64,000 nt of DNA from Uranotaenia lowii (lineage: Eukaryota; Arthropoda; Insecta; Diptera; Culicidae), in assembly GCF_029784155.1 (NCBI RefSeq), contig NC_073692.1:318053141-318117140 (forward strand). The letters are read 5' to 3'. The notes beneath the pieces were generated by a model. That model worked only from the letters and a program-made list of their open reading frames with translations, was not told the origin of the DNA and did no database searches. Position 1 is the first letter of the stretch; each line of letters starts with the position of its first letter. Of the stretch, positions 1 through 10,558 are shown in pieces. The position numbers and the translations under genes are program-made.

Positions 1-1177
1 GTATAGAAATTCAGCGTAAGTTCGGTAAAAACGTAACCGGAGATTGCCCGTAGAGTCGGAATCTAGTACTTGATAAACGGTAAACGAAAAAAAATCGCCT
101 TGACCAAGAATCGAACTCGAGTCTCCTGATAACCTATCCGACACCTTAGCAAATTCAGTTGACTTCATCGAGTTCTTGAAATGTTTAGTTTTGCATCATT
201 ATTTTTTTATTGACGCACCATGAAAACCCAGATAAAAACTCCATAAGCAGACCTCGAGTGTCTACATCAAAAATATGTTTCGGAAAAATTCTCATGAATT
301 AAGCATTTTTGTACAACTTTGGTATATTTTGCCGAGGTAGATATTACTTTCTGAAGAAAAAGAACTTATCACCCAAACAAACCACAATCCAGCGACTCTT
401 AAATTTTCGTCTAGTTGAGATAAACTAGAATCCCGTTAAGACTCAAACGAACCATCCAATTTCCTCTTTCCTACCCTCCTACGAGAATCCACCAGTTCCG
501 ACGCGATACACAACAATCTTTGGCGACTTCTGCATCATCATCATCATCCCACCAAAGTCTTCGGGAAAGCGCTTCCGCGTTATCTCGGAAAAGTATCGGA
601 AAAGAGAGCCCCACCTGCTAGAACCAAGTTCGAATCTAGAACCATATCTTCCAATCGCCATCATCATCATCATCATCATTGGCGAGACGAATCGAACTGG
701 AGCCACCCCCGCTTTGCGTGTTCATCGGCTGCTGCCTGGCTGGTTCGATGGAAATTAGGCGATAAATTGCATTTTCCATACGTTACACTCAGCCGCGTCA
801 CGTCGTTCTAGTCGTTTTGCTTCTATCAGAATTGGTAGCTTGAAGTTTGTTCAGAAGAACAGAATCTTTCTTGCCCGAAATGGAAGCCAAGTTAACATTT
901 TGCGATACGCCCGGCAAAACTCCAGGTTCAAGGATGCACACAAATTCCGGTACACTCGACTCGGCGAAACACGTGCGTCCTCATCTGTGGTGTTTGTGGA
1001 TGGGATCTTCTGATGCTGGAGCTTACTTTTGCCGGTCGATTCATGGCTGCGTTCATTTCCATTACAATATCCCTCTTCCAGTTGATCAAATTGCATCCAA
1101 AAGGTGGGTCACAGAGCAAGGATGTGAGAAAAATAAGTTTCAATTTATATTTTGATGTACAAAGTAATTTCAATATC
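1..1177. other. Intergenic sequence, no gene recognised
   Basis: Mixed AT-rich DNA with a GC-richer part from about 480 to 1,110. It holds a tRNA-like relic (listed separately) and two short CAT/ATG triplet runs (about 535-548 and 659-680). The open frames of about 100 codons on both strands near 850-1,155 overlap each other and show no family motif, so I do not call a gene. I looked here for the missing second half of the D37E transposase that lies beyond the Penelope element and did not find it. Confidence 0.5.
97..166 (-). other. tRNA-like relic (degenerate tRNA or head of a tRNA-derived SINE)
   Basis: On the minus strand a B-box-like sequence (GAGTTCGATTCTTG, plus positions about 105-118) follows an A-box-like sequence (TTTGCTAAGGTG, plus positions about 142-153) at the spacing expected for a class I tRNA body. 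The anticodon arm does not pair properly and the base before the presumed anticodon is not U, so this is not a functional tRNA. It fits a degraded tRNA gene or the Pol III promoter head of a SINE. I see no obvious SINE tail. Confidence 0.35.
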
Positions 1178-1274
1178 ACTCATTTTCAAGCGGATTTGTG
1201 CCAACGTAAGAACTTAACTACACAATTAACACACGACGTATTACAGGACACGACACTTAACGTTCTTACAAACG
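1178..1274 (+). repeat. Left inverted terminal repeat of Penelope-like element
   Basis: 97 bp whose reverse complement matches 2,780-2,876 with only a few substitutions (for example T/C near 1,201 and T/G near 1,219 of the reverse-complement alignment). Penelope elements often carry terminal copies in direct or inverted orientation; this pair is inverted. The RT reading frame begins immediately after it. Confidence 0.85.
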
Positions 1275-1275
1275 T

Positions 1276-2052
1276 TCTTCAAATATTAATACCCCAACGG
1301 AAAAAATGGCAGCATGGCTGGTCGAAGAAATGAAAAAGTACCCTGTAAAGCACGGCAAGAGTGTAAAAAATTCTGTGGAACTGGTTGAGCGCCTAAAAGG
1401 GTTCAAAGTGCGTCGAGGCGAAATATTAGTTTCATTCGACGTCTCCGCACTTTTCCCTAGTGTACCTACCTCAGACGCCCTCAACAGCTTACGGGGGCAC
1501 TTGGAACGTCGCCGGGTGTCTCCCAACGAAATAGAAGCGTACCTTGCAGTTGCAGAAGTATGCATGAAGCAGAATTTCTTCATTTTCCGGGGTAAGTTTT
1601 ATAAACAAACCTTTGGCATTAGCATGGGCAGCAAATTATCCCCACTTTTGGATGAAGTTTTCATGAGCGACTTGGAAGCAGATTTGGAGAAAAGAGAAAG
1701 ACTTTTCCCACGTGTCTGGTGGCGCTACGTCGATGACATCCTTGCCTCCATAAAGGAGCGTTATCTCACGCAGACTTTAGAGCTTCTAAACTCCAAACAC
1801 AGTTCGATAAAATTCACTGTAGAGAAAGAAATTAATGCAAAACTCCCTTTCCTTGACCTCTTAATCTCAAGGAAAGAGGACAACACCATAAAATTCGGAA
1901 TATATCGGAAACCAACCTCAACCGACCGATACATAACAGCCGATTCCAACCACTTTGGTGCGCAAAAACAAGCCGCTTTCCATTCCATGGCGCACCGCCT
2001 GTACAATATCCCAATGGAAAAGGCAGAATTTGAAGAGGAAAAGCATTTTTGA
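1276..2052 (+). pseudogene. Penelope-like reverse transcriptase (partial, frame broken at C-terminus)
   Basis: The RT copies element RNA into DNA at nicked host sites. Catalytic motif A is visible as FDVSALFPSVP, and motif C is intact as YVDDILASI. Between them lies FGISMGSKLSP, the motif B region. The downstream segment with KLPFLDLLI and the YRKPTSTDRYI stretch is characteristic of Penelope RTs. The open frame continues upstream of the first ATG (1,306) to the inverted repeat, so 1,306 is not a real start and the N-terminal RT part is lost. The frame ends at TGA 2,050-2,052, just where the linker to the endonuclease should continue; the expected linker sequence reappears in another frame from 2,052 onward. 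Not functional as it stands. Confidence 0.85.
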
Positions 2053-2685
2053 ACGGTTTTGACAACGAATTTGTCCTCAAAATTCTCCGGAAACATGCCA
2101 GAAAAAAAGAAACGAAGTGATGCCACCACCTTTAGGCCAGAGAAAGAAGAGCCCTATAGAGTTAGCCTGCCGTTCCACCCTAAACTAACTAATGGGATAA
2201 CAAAAATCCTTTCTGAACATGGTCTGAAAACAGCATACAAGAGCAGCAACACCCTTAAGAATCGGTTGGTCTCCTTGAAGGATAAGATCCCGCAAGATGA
2301 GAGATCCGGAATTTATGAAATTCCCTGTGAGAGTTGCTCAGCTGTTTACATTGGCCAAACTCGTCGTAAATTTAAAGTTCGATTTAAAGAACACAGAAAC
2401 GCTGTAGACAACTACAGGGCCAATGAATCTAGCGTAGCCACCCACGCAACGGAAATGGGTCAATCCATTAACTGGGAAAAAGTGACCTATAAGAAATGTG
2501 TAAGAAAAGCCTCACATTTGAACGCATGGAAGTCGATGTTCATTAGCACTTCAGAGAAACCGCTAATGAATGAAGATGACCCACCAATTATGTCGCCGCT
2601 TTTCACCTTCACCAAAAGAAAAATTCAAAAAAGGAACCATCCTTTGATGAATACTATGACACTCGTAGTACGATCCTGCCAGTAA
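2053..2685 (+). pseudogene. Penelope-like GIY-YIG endonuclease domain
   Basis: The endonuclease half of the element. It carries a GIY motif in SGIYEIPC, the YIG motif in VYIGQT, and the following basic RRKFKVRFKEH segment, which is the GIY-YIG core used to nick target DNA in Penelope elements. The stretch before it (linker) is read in a different frame between about 2,052 and 2,110; the frame returns at an A-run near 2,100-2,110. The first and last parts are in the same frame as the RT, so two compensating indels flank the linker. In the late AWKSMFI motif a lysine occupies the place where a glutamate is usual in relatives, so catalysis may also be lost. It ends at TAA 2,683-2,685. Confidence 0.85.
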
Positions 2686-2779
2686 TTTCTTCGTGTGATC
2701 AGTCGGACATCGTCCTGTAGATGGGCAACATCGAGCCCGAAACCGGTCGACAAAAAAGGTAATTTTGAATCCTTTTTTC

Positions 2780-2876
2780 CGTTTGTAAGAACGTTAAGTG
2801 TCGTGTCCTGTAATACGTCGTGTGTTAATTGTGAAGTTAAGTTCTTACGTTAGCACAAATCCGCTTGAAAATGAGT
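2780..2876 (-). repeat. Right inverted terminal repeat of Penelope-like element
   Basis: Inverted partner of 1,178-1,274. It sits about 95 bp after the stop codon of the endonuclease frame. Its outer edge lies within a few bases of the transposase relic on the minus strand. Confidence 0.85.
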
Positions 2877-3342
2877 AAAATTTTTGACCTGGGATTTGCC
2901 CGAAGTCAGCCTTGACATAGGTTTCATCGTCCATCAGAAGACACCCGTCGATCTTGGTCAGCACCTATATGACCTTTCCGATTTCGCTAATTGCTAGCTC
3001 GATGCGACTTGATTCCTTCCCGGAGTCGAATTCTGCTCACGGTATTATGGGCAGAACCGGATTTTCTGGTCAAATCACGGTCCGACGGATTAGAGTTCCT
3101 CTTAATCGTCTTCAAAATCTTCAATTGCAAGTTCCACTCCGACGATTGGCTTGAGGCTTCCTAATCGTCATCAATGTTACTTTATTCCGTTTGATAACGC
3201 GCCATACAGTATTTCTGGGCAATTTCAGCTGTTTAGCTAGGCTAGATGCAGACCACAATGGATATTCCAAAAAAAACTGTGCAGATTGTTTTCCCTTCTT
3301 TTGGGTTCCATGTTGACTGTTTGTAAAGTACAGGGAATCCAA
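2877..3342 (-). pseudogene. Tc1/mariner-superfamily transposase relic, D37E-like
   Basis: The minus strand codes, in pieces, for an N-terminal helix-turn-helix region (SLAKQLKLPRNTVWRVIKR, then KPQANRRSGT). A second HTH-like segment follows in another frame (SDRDLTRKSG ... VSRIRLREGIKSHRAS). The start of the catalytic core comes last, with GCLLMDDETYVKADFGQIPG, where MDDETY holds the first/second-block aspartates. This order matches mosquito Tc1/mariner transposases of the D37E type. Frameshifts, a stop and a deletion between the second HTH and the core make it a pseudogene, and the rest of the core is absent where the Penelope element begins. The D37E subgroup is assigned from remembered motif similarity. 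Confidence 0.75.
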
Positions 3343-3452
3343 AAATCATCATCCTCCAATAGAATTTGACGATCAAAGACCGGTGAGAGAGATTTTTATC
3401 GGCAAGAGCACTATAAGCTAGGGCTTATCAATTTCAATTTTGATCACGATAG

Positions 3453-3460
3453 GTTGTGCA
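3453..3460. repeat. Left 8-bp target site duplication (GTTGTGCA)
   Basis: Perfect copy of 5,342-5,349. An 8-bp duplication is the hallmark of hAT transposition. Confidence 0.9.
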
Positions 3461-3477
3461 CAGTGATGCCACATTTT

Positions 3478-3560
3478 TATCGGTATTTTGGAACCTAGAA
3501 AAATCTTTTATCGGTATGGAAATCCTAAAAATCGGTATGAAAATCGGTATTTGAGGTGGA
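3478..3560 (+). repeat. Left subterminal ATCGGTAT cluster of the hAT element
   Basis: Four copies of ATCGGTAT within about 80 bp of the left terminus. Candidate transposase-binding sites by analogy with other hAT elements. Confidence 0.75.
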
Positions 3561-5218
3561 TATTCAAAATTGCTTACATTTTCAACTTCCTAACGTATTT
3601 TTCTTTAACTGGAATCTTGTTATAAAAAGCAAGTCTAAGAACTCTTATGAATGTTCATTTTTAGTTTTAAACTAGCTTACTAAGTGTGTTTTAGCATAAG
3701 TTATTCCATTTTTTCTGTAACTTGGTTCTAGGTACATAAAAAGACGGTTTTTAAATTTTAACAGAACTTTATGTTTGTTACGACTTTACAATTTTTTTTT
3801 ATTTTAAAACTATCTGCTTTTGCTGACGAAAAGCAAAAATCACAAATGAAAATTCAGCAGAGAATCCGAATTTAGTTTTTCTTTCCAATACTCATAATTG
3901 AATCTAAATTTAGTTTTAAAGTTGCCATTTGCTAGAAAAATAAGGGCATGGCGTGCATTTCCAGGTTGCACGTGGTTTAGACAATAAATTAAGTATAAAC
4001 TTGATACTTTAATTGTGTTACCACAGAAGGCATCGACTTATGCTACCGTGGATACCAAATCAACAAGTGAAAATTGGTCATTCTTTGTCAGGCCCATGTG
4101 CTATCAACACGTTACTGAATTGTTCTCTTTAAAGTAATAAATAAGTAATTAGTTATCTACAAAAAGAAATATTTGAAATTGATTTTTAGCAATTTGATAA
4201 ATTCGAATCAGGTCAACCTAAAGGAAATTTTAATTTAGTAAGCACTTACAAATCCAATGGCTTTTTGACGTTCGAGGTAAATATAGGCCCAAGTTGATGT
4301 TTTTCGTTTGGTTGGTGATTTCTCTGCCCAACTGGCCATTTCAGCTTTCAAAGCTTTTAGTATTAGGTATGAGTTCTAGCGATTAAAAAAAGAAATGATT
4401 GCAGAAAGTTGAGAGAGTTGTTGATTCAATTTTTTTTTCAGCCAATGAAAAATTAATTTTATTTTTTGAAAAATCACACATTAGTCATATGAAAACCCAA
4501 GTATTAAATACGCGAAAATAAATGAGAAACGTGTTCTACAAGAAGGTTTTCCTCCAAACAAGATTTAAAAACACATAGTTTTCCTAAAACTGAAAATACC
4601 CATTTTGCCTGGCGTGGCCTGGTGATCTCTGCATACATGTGTCATTTATTTGGCTAACAAGATAAAGAAGGATTGAAGATTATACCGATGATATGACAAA
4701 CCGTGTATCTGATTGCACATCAAATCTTGACATACCACATCTGGAGACAAGTTGAACAAGGATTATATTCAAACGGTGTATATTTTCCCATGAAGAGTTA
4801 GCATCTCAGGAGACAAGAGTACAAGATTGATCTTTTAAAACTTCTACCACTTCTACTGGTAGTTGCAGAAGGTAAAATATCAGCCTTGAGCTGATCCATT
4901 GGCTTTGAGGTTGAGCACAATAATAGTGCATCATTTAACAGAACATTGGAACAAAACAGCACAAACAACTTAACGAATTCTAGACTCGAATGAACACATA
5001 AGTGTTAAAAAAGTCTGAAATGAAATTAATAATAATAATACCTGGACAAATTATGAGAGTGAGCTGTGTGGATCTTTGCAGGATACTTTAAAAGTTGAAC
5101 AGATCAAAGTTACTCCACGACAGCTACCGCACTTTGTCTCCTTTCTTCAGGACCTTTACGAGGATAGCTTGAATTAAGTGGGAATGTGGAAGTGGAATGA
5201 AGTTTATGTTAAAATCTT

Positions 5219-5331
5219 AAAATCGGTATGAAATCGGTATGTTTTGCAAAAAATCGGTAATCGGTATATACCGATTCTTGGTCAAAATTTTGCTCAAAAA
5301 TCGGTATAAATACCGGAAAATCGGTATGTGT
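5219..5331 (+). repeat. Right subterminal ATCGGTAT cluster of the hAT element
   Basis: Five or more copies of ATCGGTAT or its truncated form, in the same orientation as the left cluster, plus one inverted ATACCGAT forming a small palindrome (TCGGTATATACCGA). They lie within about 120 bp of the right end. Confidence 0.75.
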
Positions 5332-5341
5332 GGCATCGCTG

Positions 5342-5349
5342 GTTGTGCA
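5342..5349. repeat. Right 8-bp target site duplication (GTTGTGCA)
   Basis: Exact match of 3,453-3,460. The sequence resumes here with the pre-insertion flank. Confidence 0.9.
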
Positions 5350-5953
5350 TTCCGACTCAAATTTATCGTCTCTTTTAACGTTTAGGACAAATTCTGGCTC
5401 TCGGACGAGAGAAACTTGTGCTCTATTTTGCATGAAGTTAAGAGCGCGGAGAGTCAGAATGGACGCAAATAGCTGTATAAAGCACTTTCTGTTCGGTTGT
5501 TCTCTTGTTTTCAGTTTAGTCGGAGAATATTCTCAGAACCAGTGATGTCAACCTTTCAAATTTCGTCTGGATCTTCCAGACTTTTTAGATTTTGTCAGAA
5601 ACTTATTAGGTTTCCAAACTTCCAGACTTTTGACATTTCTTCAAGACATTAGCTGACAAAATTCCCGACACGCGAGTGTCAAGAACTTCCAAATCTGTCC
5701 ACCAGGAGCGCCACAATATGAGCAAAAGTTTGTTCCAATTCTAAATAAAGCAAGCTTTACTATGATATCTCACGTTTTAGAGGAAGAATAATACATTAAA
5801 CTTTAATTGTCTTAAAAAAATTGTACTTGAAGCCACTTTTTACAATTTAACATTTTTTTTTCATTTCTAGATAATAAAGCAGAAAAATAAAAAAAATTAA
5901 CAGCAAATTTTCCACCCAGAGTCCAGGTTAGTTAGAATTTGCTGATATATGTA
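5350..5953. other. Intergenic, no gene recognised
   Basis: Continuation of the sequence interrupted by the hAT element, then AT-rich DNA. At 5,540 a second hAT-like terminal motif (CAGTGATGTCAAC) is followed by two copies of a CTTCCAGACTTTT motif, but I found no matching opposite end nearby. Confidence 0.5.
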
Positions 5954-6867
5954 GGGGAGAGTGGGGTATCGTGGGCCATGGGGAAACGTGGGCCACTTTT
6001 AATATCTCAGATGTGTGTTGAGTTAAAAATCTTAGACCAACTGTCATCGTCGTCGCTTTGCGTGAGCATATATTCCTATATGTTGTTGACTGAAATACGC
6101 ATCATATGTTTCCTTTATTTATCAAGCTTAAAAAAGTTAGAAAAATTTACTTACATAATTAAAAAAACACCCGCTAATTTCATCGGTGGGGAACCTAAAG
6201 TGCATAACAAAAATATGCTCATACGCTTATGATCATACTTTTGTCATGAGCTTTCACGTCTAAAAGGAATTTTTGATGAAACATCAATAAGTCACACAAA
6301 CGCAACCAATTTGAAAATCATAGCTTGTGGGGAATCGTGGGCCACACATCGTAAATCACCTATATTTTAATGTTTTTATACATAATCAGAACTTAAAGTA
6401 CGTTTTTCCTATCTGCAATGTTTTCTTATGCCAAATGAAGAGTTATGAAAAATATTTTGTCCATCTTATATGAGAAATTTTGTCAAAACGTTCGCGAGCC
6501 AGGTTTTAGAATCTATGCGATCATACACAGCTCTCTTTTTTATTTCATCATCTGAAATTGCTTTAAAATAACGAAATGAATTAGGAAATCACAGTTTTGG
6601 GTCATTTCATAAACTTTGCATGTTATTTGGTCAATTTGGATTTGGTGGCCCACGATTCCCCACCATTTTTCAAAATCCAAAAAATATTGCTTTTTTTTCA
6701 AACAGTCGGAATTAGGGGAAAACAACGTAATAAAAAAATTTAAAAAATACCTTATGATACCTTGAAAATGTAGAAAACCAAACCAGTTTTTATTTTCATT
6801 TTATCTTTAATAATACAGAAGTTATGGAACAACGAAAAAAAGTGGCCCATGATTCCCCACTCTCCCA
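5954..6867. mobile_element. MITE-like element with ~25-bp terminal inverted repeats and TA flanks
   Basis: The left end GGGGAGAGTGGGGTATCG and the right end, inverted, TGGGAGAGTGGGGAATCA match at 22 of 25 positions including the following TGGGCCA. Both ends are directly flanked by TA, compatible with a TA target duplication. The motif TGGGGAATCGTGGGCCA recurs inside: plus strand at about 5,962, 5,980 and 6,328, minus strand at 6,646-6,662 and 6,843-6,859. This gives the element multiple nested palindromic possibilities. No transposase is encoded. Confidence 0.75.
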
Positions 6868-9420
6868 TACCTATTGAACTAAAAATTTTCCTCATGCGTG
6901 GTTACTGTGGCTTTATTCAAAGGAATTGATTGAAAGCCTTTTAAAATCAAGAAGAAAATTGTTTTCTTTTTTGGGATCAGCATTTAGTATTTTTAATTTT
7001 TTTATTCACGTGAGAGTAAAAACTAATGCAATGACAAAGTCATGATTCTATTTTTTCTCAAAGGTTACAAGAAAAAAAATCAATTTAATTTATGTAGAAA
7101 ATTCAAATCCTTTACCCCCAGGATTTTTGAATCTTTTGTACTGAACAAATACCCACGGCACCAAACTGATGACAAGCGATCAGTGGAGTATTTTCCCTTC
7201 GGATGTTTACCACTTTGCTCCTCTTCCCCAACTCTCAGCTGATTTGAAACCTAAATTGATGAAATTCGACCGGCCGCTGCCGTCGCGATGATTGCGAAAG
7301 CAATCGATGCGGAATAAGTGACGTCGCTCGTTCGTTCTTGAACGTCGATGTGGAAATTCAAACTTCTTGGTCTCTTCCCCAGCTTCGTCATCGGATGAGG
7401 GTGGTTTTTAGGGAAAGAAAAATATCACTCCCAAGAATAAGATCTTAGGTTGAGAAGGGGAAGGTACTGTGGATAAATATGGGTCAAATTTTCCGGAGTC
7501 GATTTCGTTCTAGTGATTGAGAGGAATTTGGGCCGGTTGGAAATCGCTAACCGGGGGCGGAGAAAAAGTTGATGAAGGAATGTCAAGAAGTTGAAATCCC
7601 TCGTCGATCTTGGGTTAAACTTTAGCTCTGCCTTACTCGGGTTTTCACCGTTTTTCTCTTCCCGCGCTGAAGGCTATCCCCAACGGTACGGTAGATCGAT
7701 GATGAGAATTGGGATTTGCGTTAAAGAGGAAAATTTTGCTCATCGGATCCCGGATGGATTGGAAATGGTAATTATCTGCAATGTAACCGTAACATATATT
7801 TTATGCTAATTGACTCCCAGGAAAGTTGAAAAAAGTCCTCTAAAAAAAGAGGCTGAATTAATATCGAAGAAACATCCACAAATCGAAAGTTTTCATAGGA
7901 AAAATTCAAACAAATTTTATTATTTTTATATAAAATAAATTTTTCTCTCCCTTTTGATAGAATTTTGACTAGACAACACTTTTCGATTTCGAATCCTTGA
8001 ATAACAGTTTCAATATACACTTTTTTTTTGTAAATTACAAAGATTTCAAGCGGTTTTGAAGATTAGTCCGAAACAAAAATTGTCGTTTGGAAATGGTTAT
8101 TTATTTCTATCATATTCATCAAATAAACCATTAATTGGATTTTTTTTCTTTGTTTTACCTGTAAATTATGCAAATCAGTAAACTGATGGTACTGAATTAA
8201 AAAAAAAAATGTGCATGCCATTTGTTATGAAAGTGATTTTTTCCATTAAGCGCCGTAATTTTCGAAGTATGAATTTACGATTCGTGTTGAAAAAATTCCA
8301 ATTATTGCAACTTGATGCATTAACAACTATTTTAGCGTTGCATATCAATTTTCTTTTAAGTCGAAATTCACTGCCACAACCAGAAACCGGAAGCCAAAGA
8401 TACACTCCACACAGCGTCTTTTTGAGCGACCATGCATATATCTTTCACCAGGAAACGAGCAGAAGGAAACAACCAAATGTAGGATATGCAAAAGCCAATA
8501 AAATATTTACCGCTTGTCTGACGAGACGACTCTAACCATCAGAAGAAGCCGACAACCGACCTCACCCCAATCGTAAATAAAAATTGTATATCATTGCTGC
8601 TGCTCCTTTCCGGTTCCGACGAGTGCAGCGCGTTTTCCTTTTGGACTACTGAAAAACGGTTCCGATTCACCTCAGCCAGGCCTCCTTCCTCCCACACCTT
8701 CGGCAAAAAAAAACTCCTCCTGAGACGATTACATCTGACAGCTTAATGCATGTAATCAAATGTAGTTATCAAACCGCGGGGACGTGTTTGAAATTTTATT
8801 TATTCACCAAATTCTGTCTCATCACGCTGCTGCTGTGAAAGGGAAAAGTGCGCGGGGCTGGATGTCTGCCCTAGAAAGAAACCCGCTGAAATTTGCCTTC
8901 ATCAGCATCAAACGGCGGCGTCTCTGGGCCGGAAATTCGAGAAGTAGCAAATGGAAAGGCAAATGTATATTGCAGTCAAGTCACACGAAAAGGACTACGA
9001 CGACGACGACGACGAGACATCGAGGAAAACCCCCACTGGAGATGATGGTTGGCTTCTCGATTTTCCCGGTGGCTGGGAAATTTTCACTGCAGGCTATTTG
9101 TTTATCTGTTCGAAGTTCGCAATGACTGTAATTTTTCATTTCTCGTAAAAGTGGCTTCGAAAGAGGTTGCAAAGTGACTTGGCAAGCGCTTCTCGGCTCG
9201 GCTCGGTTTGCAAATGTGGGCGGTGAAATCGACACTTTTCACCTGCCTGTCTGTCTAGTTATTTGAGCAGCAGAGATGCCGAGAGGATCGATGCTTAGGA
9301 GCAGCCTCTGGACGATGACGGATTCTTGGGGTTATTGGAGATTTTGAGGGTAGATGAAAGCGTTCCGCCTTGTTGAACTATTTTATGAGGTGAGCTGTTA
9401 ATTTGTGTGATAATGAGAGT
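6868..9420. other. GC-richer intergenic island, no gene recognised
   Basis: Between about 7,140 and 7,770 and again 8,380-9,350 the composition rises well above the surrounding AT-rich DNA. A short (ACG)n run sits at 8,996-9,025. No open frame here shows a domain, a plausible exon-intron structure or a recognisable family. Conserved non-coding or regulatory DNA of a neighbouring gene is possible, but this is a guess. Confidence 0.4.
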
Positions 9421-10558
9421 CGATTTTTAATTTTTTATTGAAACTTTTATCTTCCAATGGTATTACTCAATCTGAAGAAAAATATTGAATAATTGACTAT
9501 AACATTTTAAGGCGCAAGGTCGAAAAAAGTTGGTCCTCCAAACTTCCAATTCCTAGGCAAAATTTTACCGAATAAAGTTGAGTTGCCTATACTGTTAAGT
9601 ATGAATATTTAAAGTTTATTTTCAAACTTTACCTACAGTTAAAGTTGGATTTCTGAAGGCGAACAGGTACTATGAAAAAGTCGTGTGTTTTCAGATTCAA
9701 GAAGACGTAGCCTTCTTTCGAAAACATAAAGTTCGAACTTATTTCTTAACTATCTTTCCTTATATTTCAAAAGTTTAAAATGTCATTTGTGTCGCAATAA
9801 ATAATAGACGCACGGGCAGGGTTACCAGTTGATTAAAAAAAATACCGAATCGGCTCCATTAAAAACTGTATGAATTATTCTGTAATTTTTTTTTCTGTTT
9901 TCTTTGTTGATTTTTACTTAAAATGCTCGATGAAAATGTGTTTTTATGGTTTTAACGCATTCATACAAATTATTCCATTTATTGAACTTAATCTAAAATG
10001 GTGAAATATAAGTTGTAAGTATGTATGATATGAAGATGAGTACTTATGTCCAACTCACACTAGATGGAAAATTCGCAATTTTGTTTTCCGCAACACGTCA
10101 TTAATCTCCCGTTGTATGCCTTTTTTTTTATTTAATAGTTGAAAATTTATCAAATTATCGAAAAATAATAGAAGTAATAAGATCCTAAATAAATCATTAC
10201 AATTTTGTTTTAGAAATCGAGCTTGTTTTCTTGCTATCTAAAAGTTCAAAAATAAATTTTTCTGTTCGAAAATTTTGTCATATGGAGGTTTTAATTTTAA
10301 CGTGCAAATTTAAATGAAAATTAAATATTTCGCCAAATTCACAAATCCGACTGTTTTAAGCAAATATAAGAAAACCTTGTCAACCAACCGTTTCAACCAA
10401 AACTTTTCAAATTATTTTTTGAAATCACTATAAGTCACTCAAACTTTATAATTAATTATCATTTCAATCGTGATTTAAAAAAAAATGAAATTTTAATAAC
10501 CTGAAATTGATTAAAAGAACTCAAAACTAGAAGCTCTCTAAATTTATGTTCTTCAAAC
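9421..10558. other. AT-rich intergenic DNA, nothing recognised
   Basis: Low-complexity AT-rich sequence on both strands, with many stops in all frames. No inverted repeat longer than a few bases was noticed. Confidence 0.5.

Larger units (their letters stand above)
1178..2876 (+). mobile_element. Penelope-like retroelement, 5'-truncated, with inverted terminal repeats
   Basis: A 1.7-kb element carrying a reverse transcriptase followed by a GIY-YIG endonuclease, the gene order of Penelope-like elements. It is bounded by 97-bp repeats in inverted orientation, a terminal arrangement known for this class. Coding sequence starts directly inside the left repeat with RT already under way, so the RT N-terminus is missing. 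The coding frame is broken by two shifts around 2,050 and 2,100. The right end abuts a broken D37E-type transposase. No target duplication was recognised. Confidence 0.85.
3461..5341. mobile_element. Non-autonomous hAT transposon, 1,881 bp
   Basis: The ends are inverted: the left begins CAGTGATGCCACA and the right reads CAGCGATGCCACA on the reverse strand (12 of 13 match), typical of hAT termini. An exact 8-bp direct repeat GTTGTGCA flanks both ends. Just inside each end are several copies of ATCGGTAT in direct orientation, the kind of subterminal clusters hAT transposases bind. The interior is AT-rich and has no recognisable transposase. A minus-strand stretch around 4,230-4,380 reads open for about 35 codons and ends in a GTAAGT-like donor, but no domain is identifiable. 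The element would need a transposase supplied in trans. Confidence 0.9.

Noticed and set aside
97..166. Intact tRNA gene
   Set aside because: A- and B-box-like sequences are present, but the anticodon and acceptor stems do not pair.
847..1155. About 100-codon frames on both strands upstream of the Penelope element
   Set aside because: They overlap each other, lack recognisable motifs, and no splice or start context supports a gene.
5540..5700. Possible second hAT left end (CAGTGATGTCAAC) with repeated CTTCCAGACTTTT
   Set aside because: No inverted right end or 8-bp duplication was found in the following sequence.
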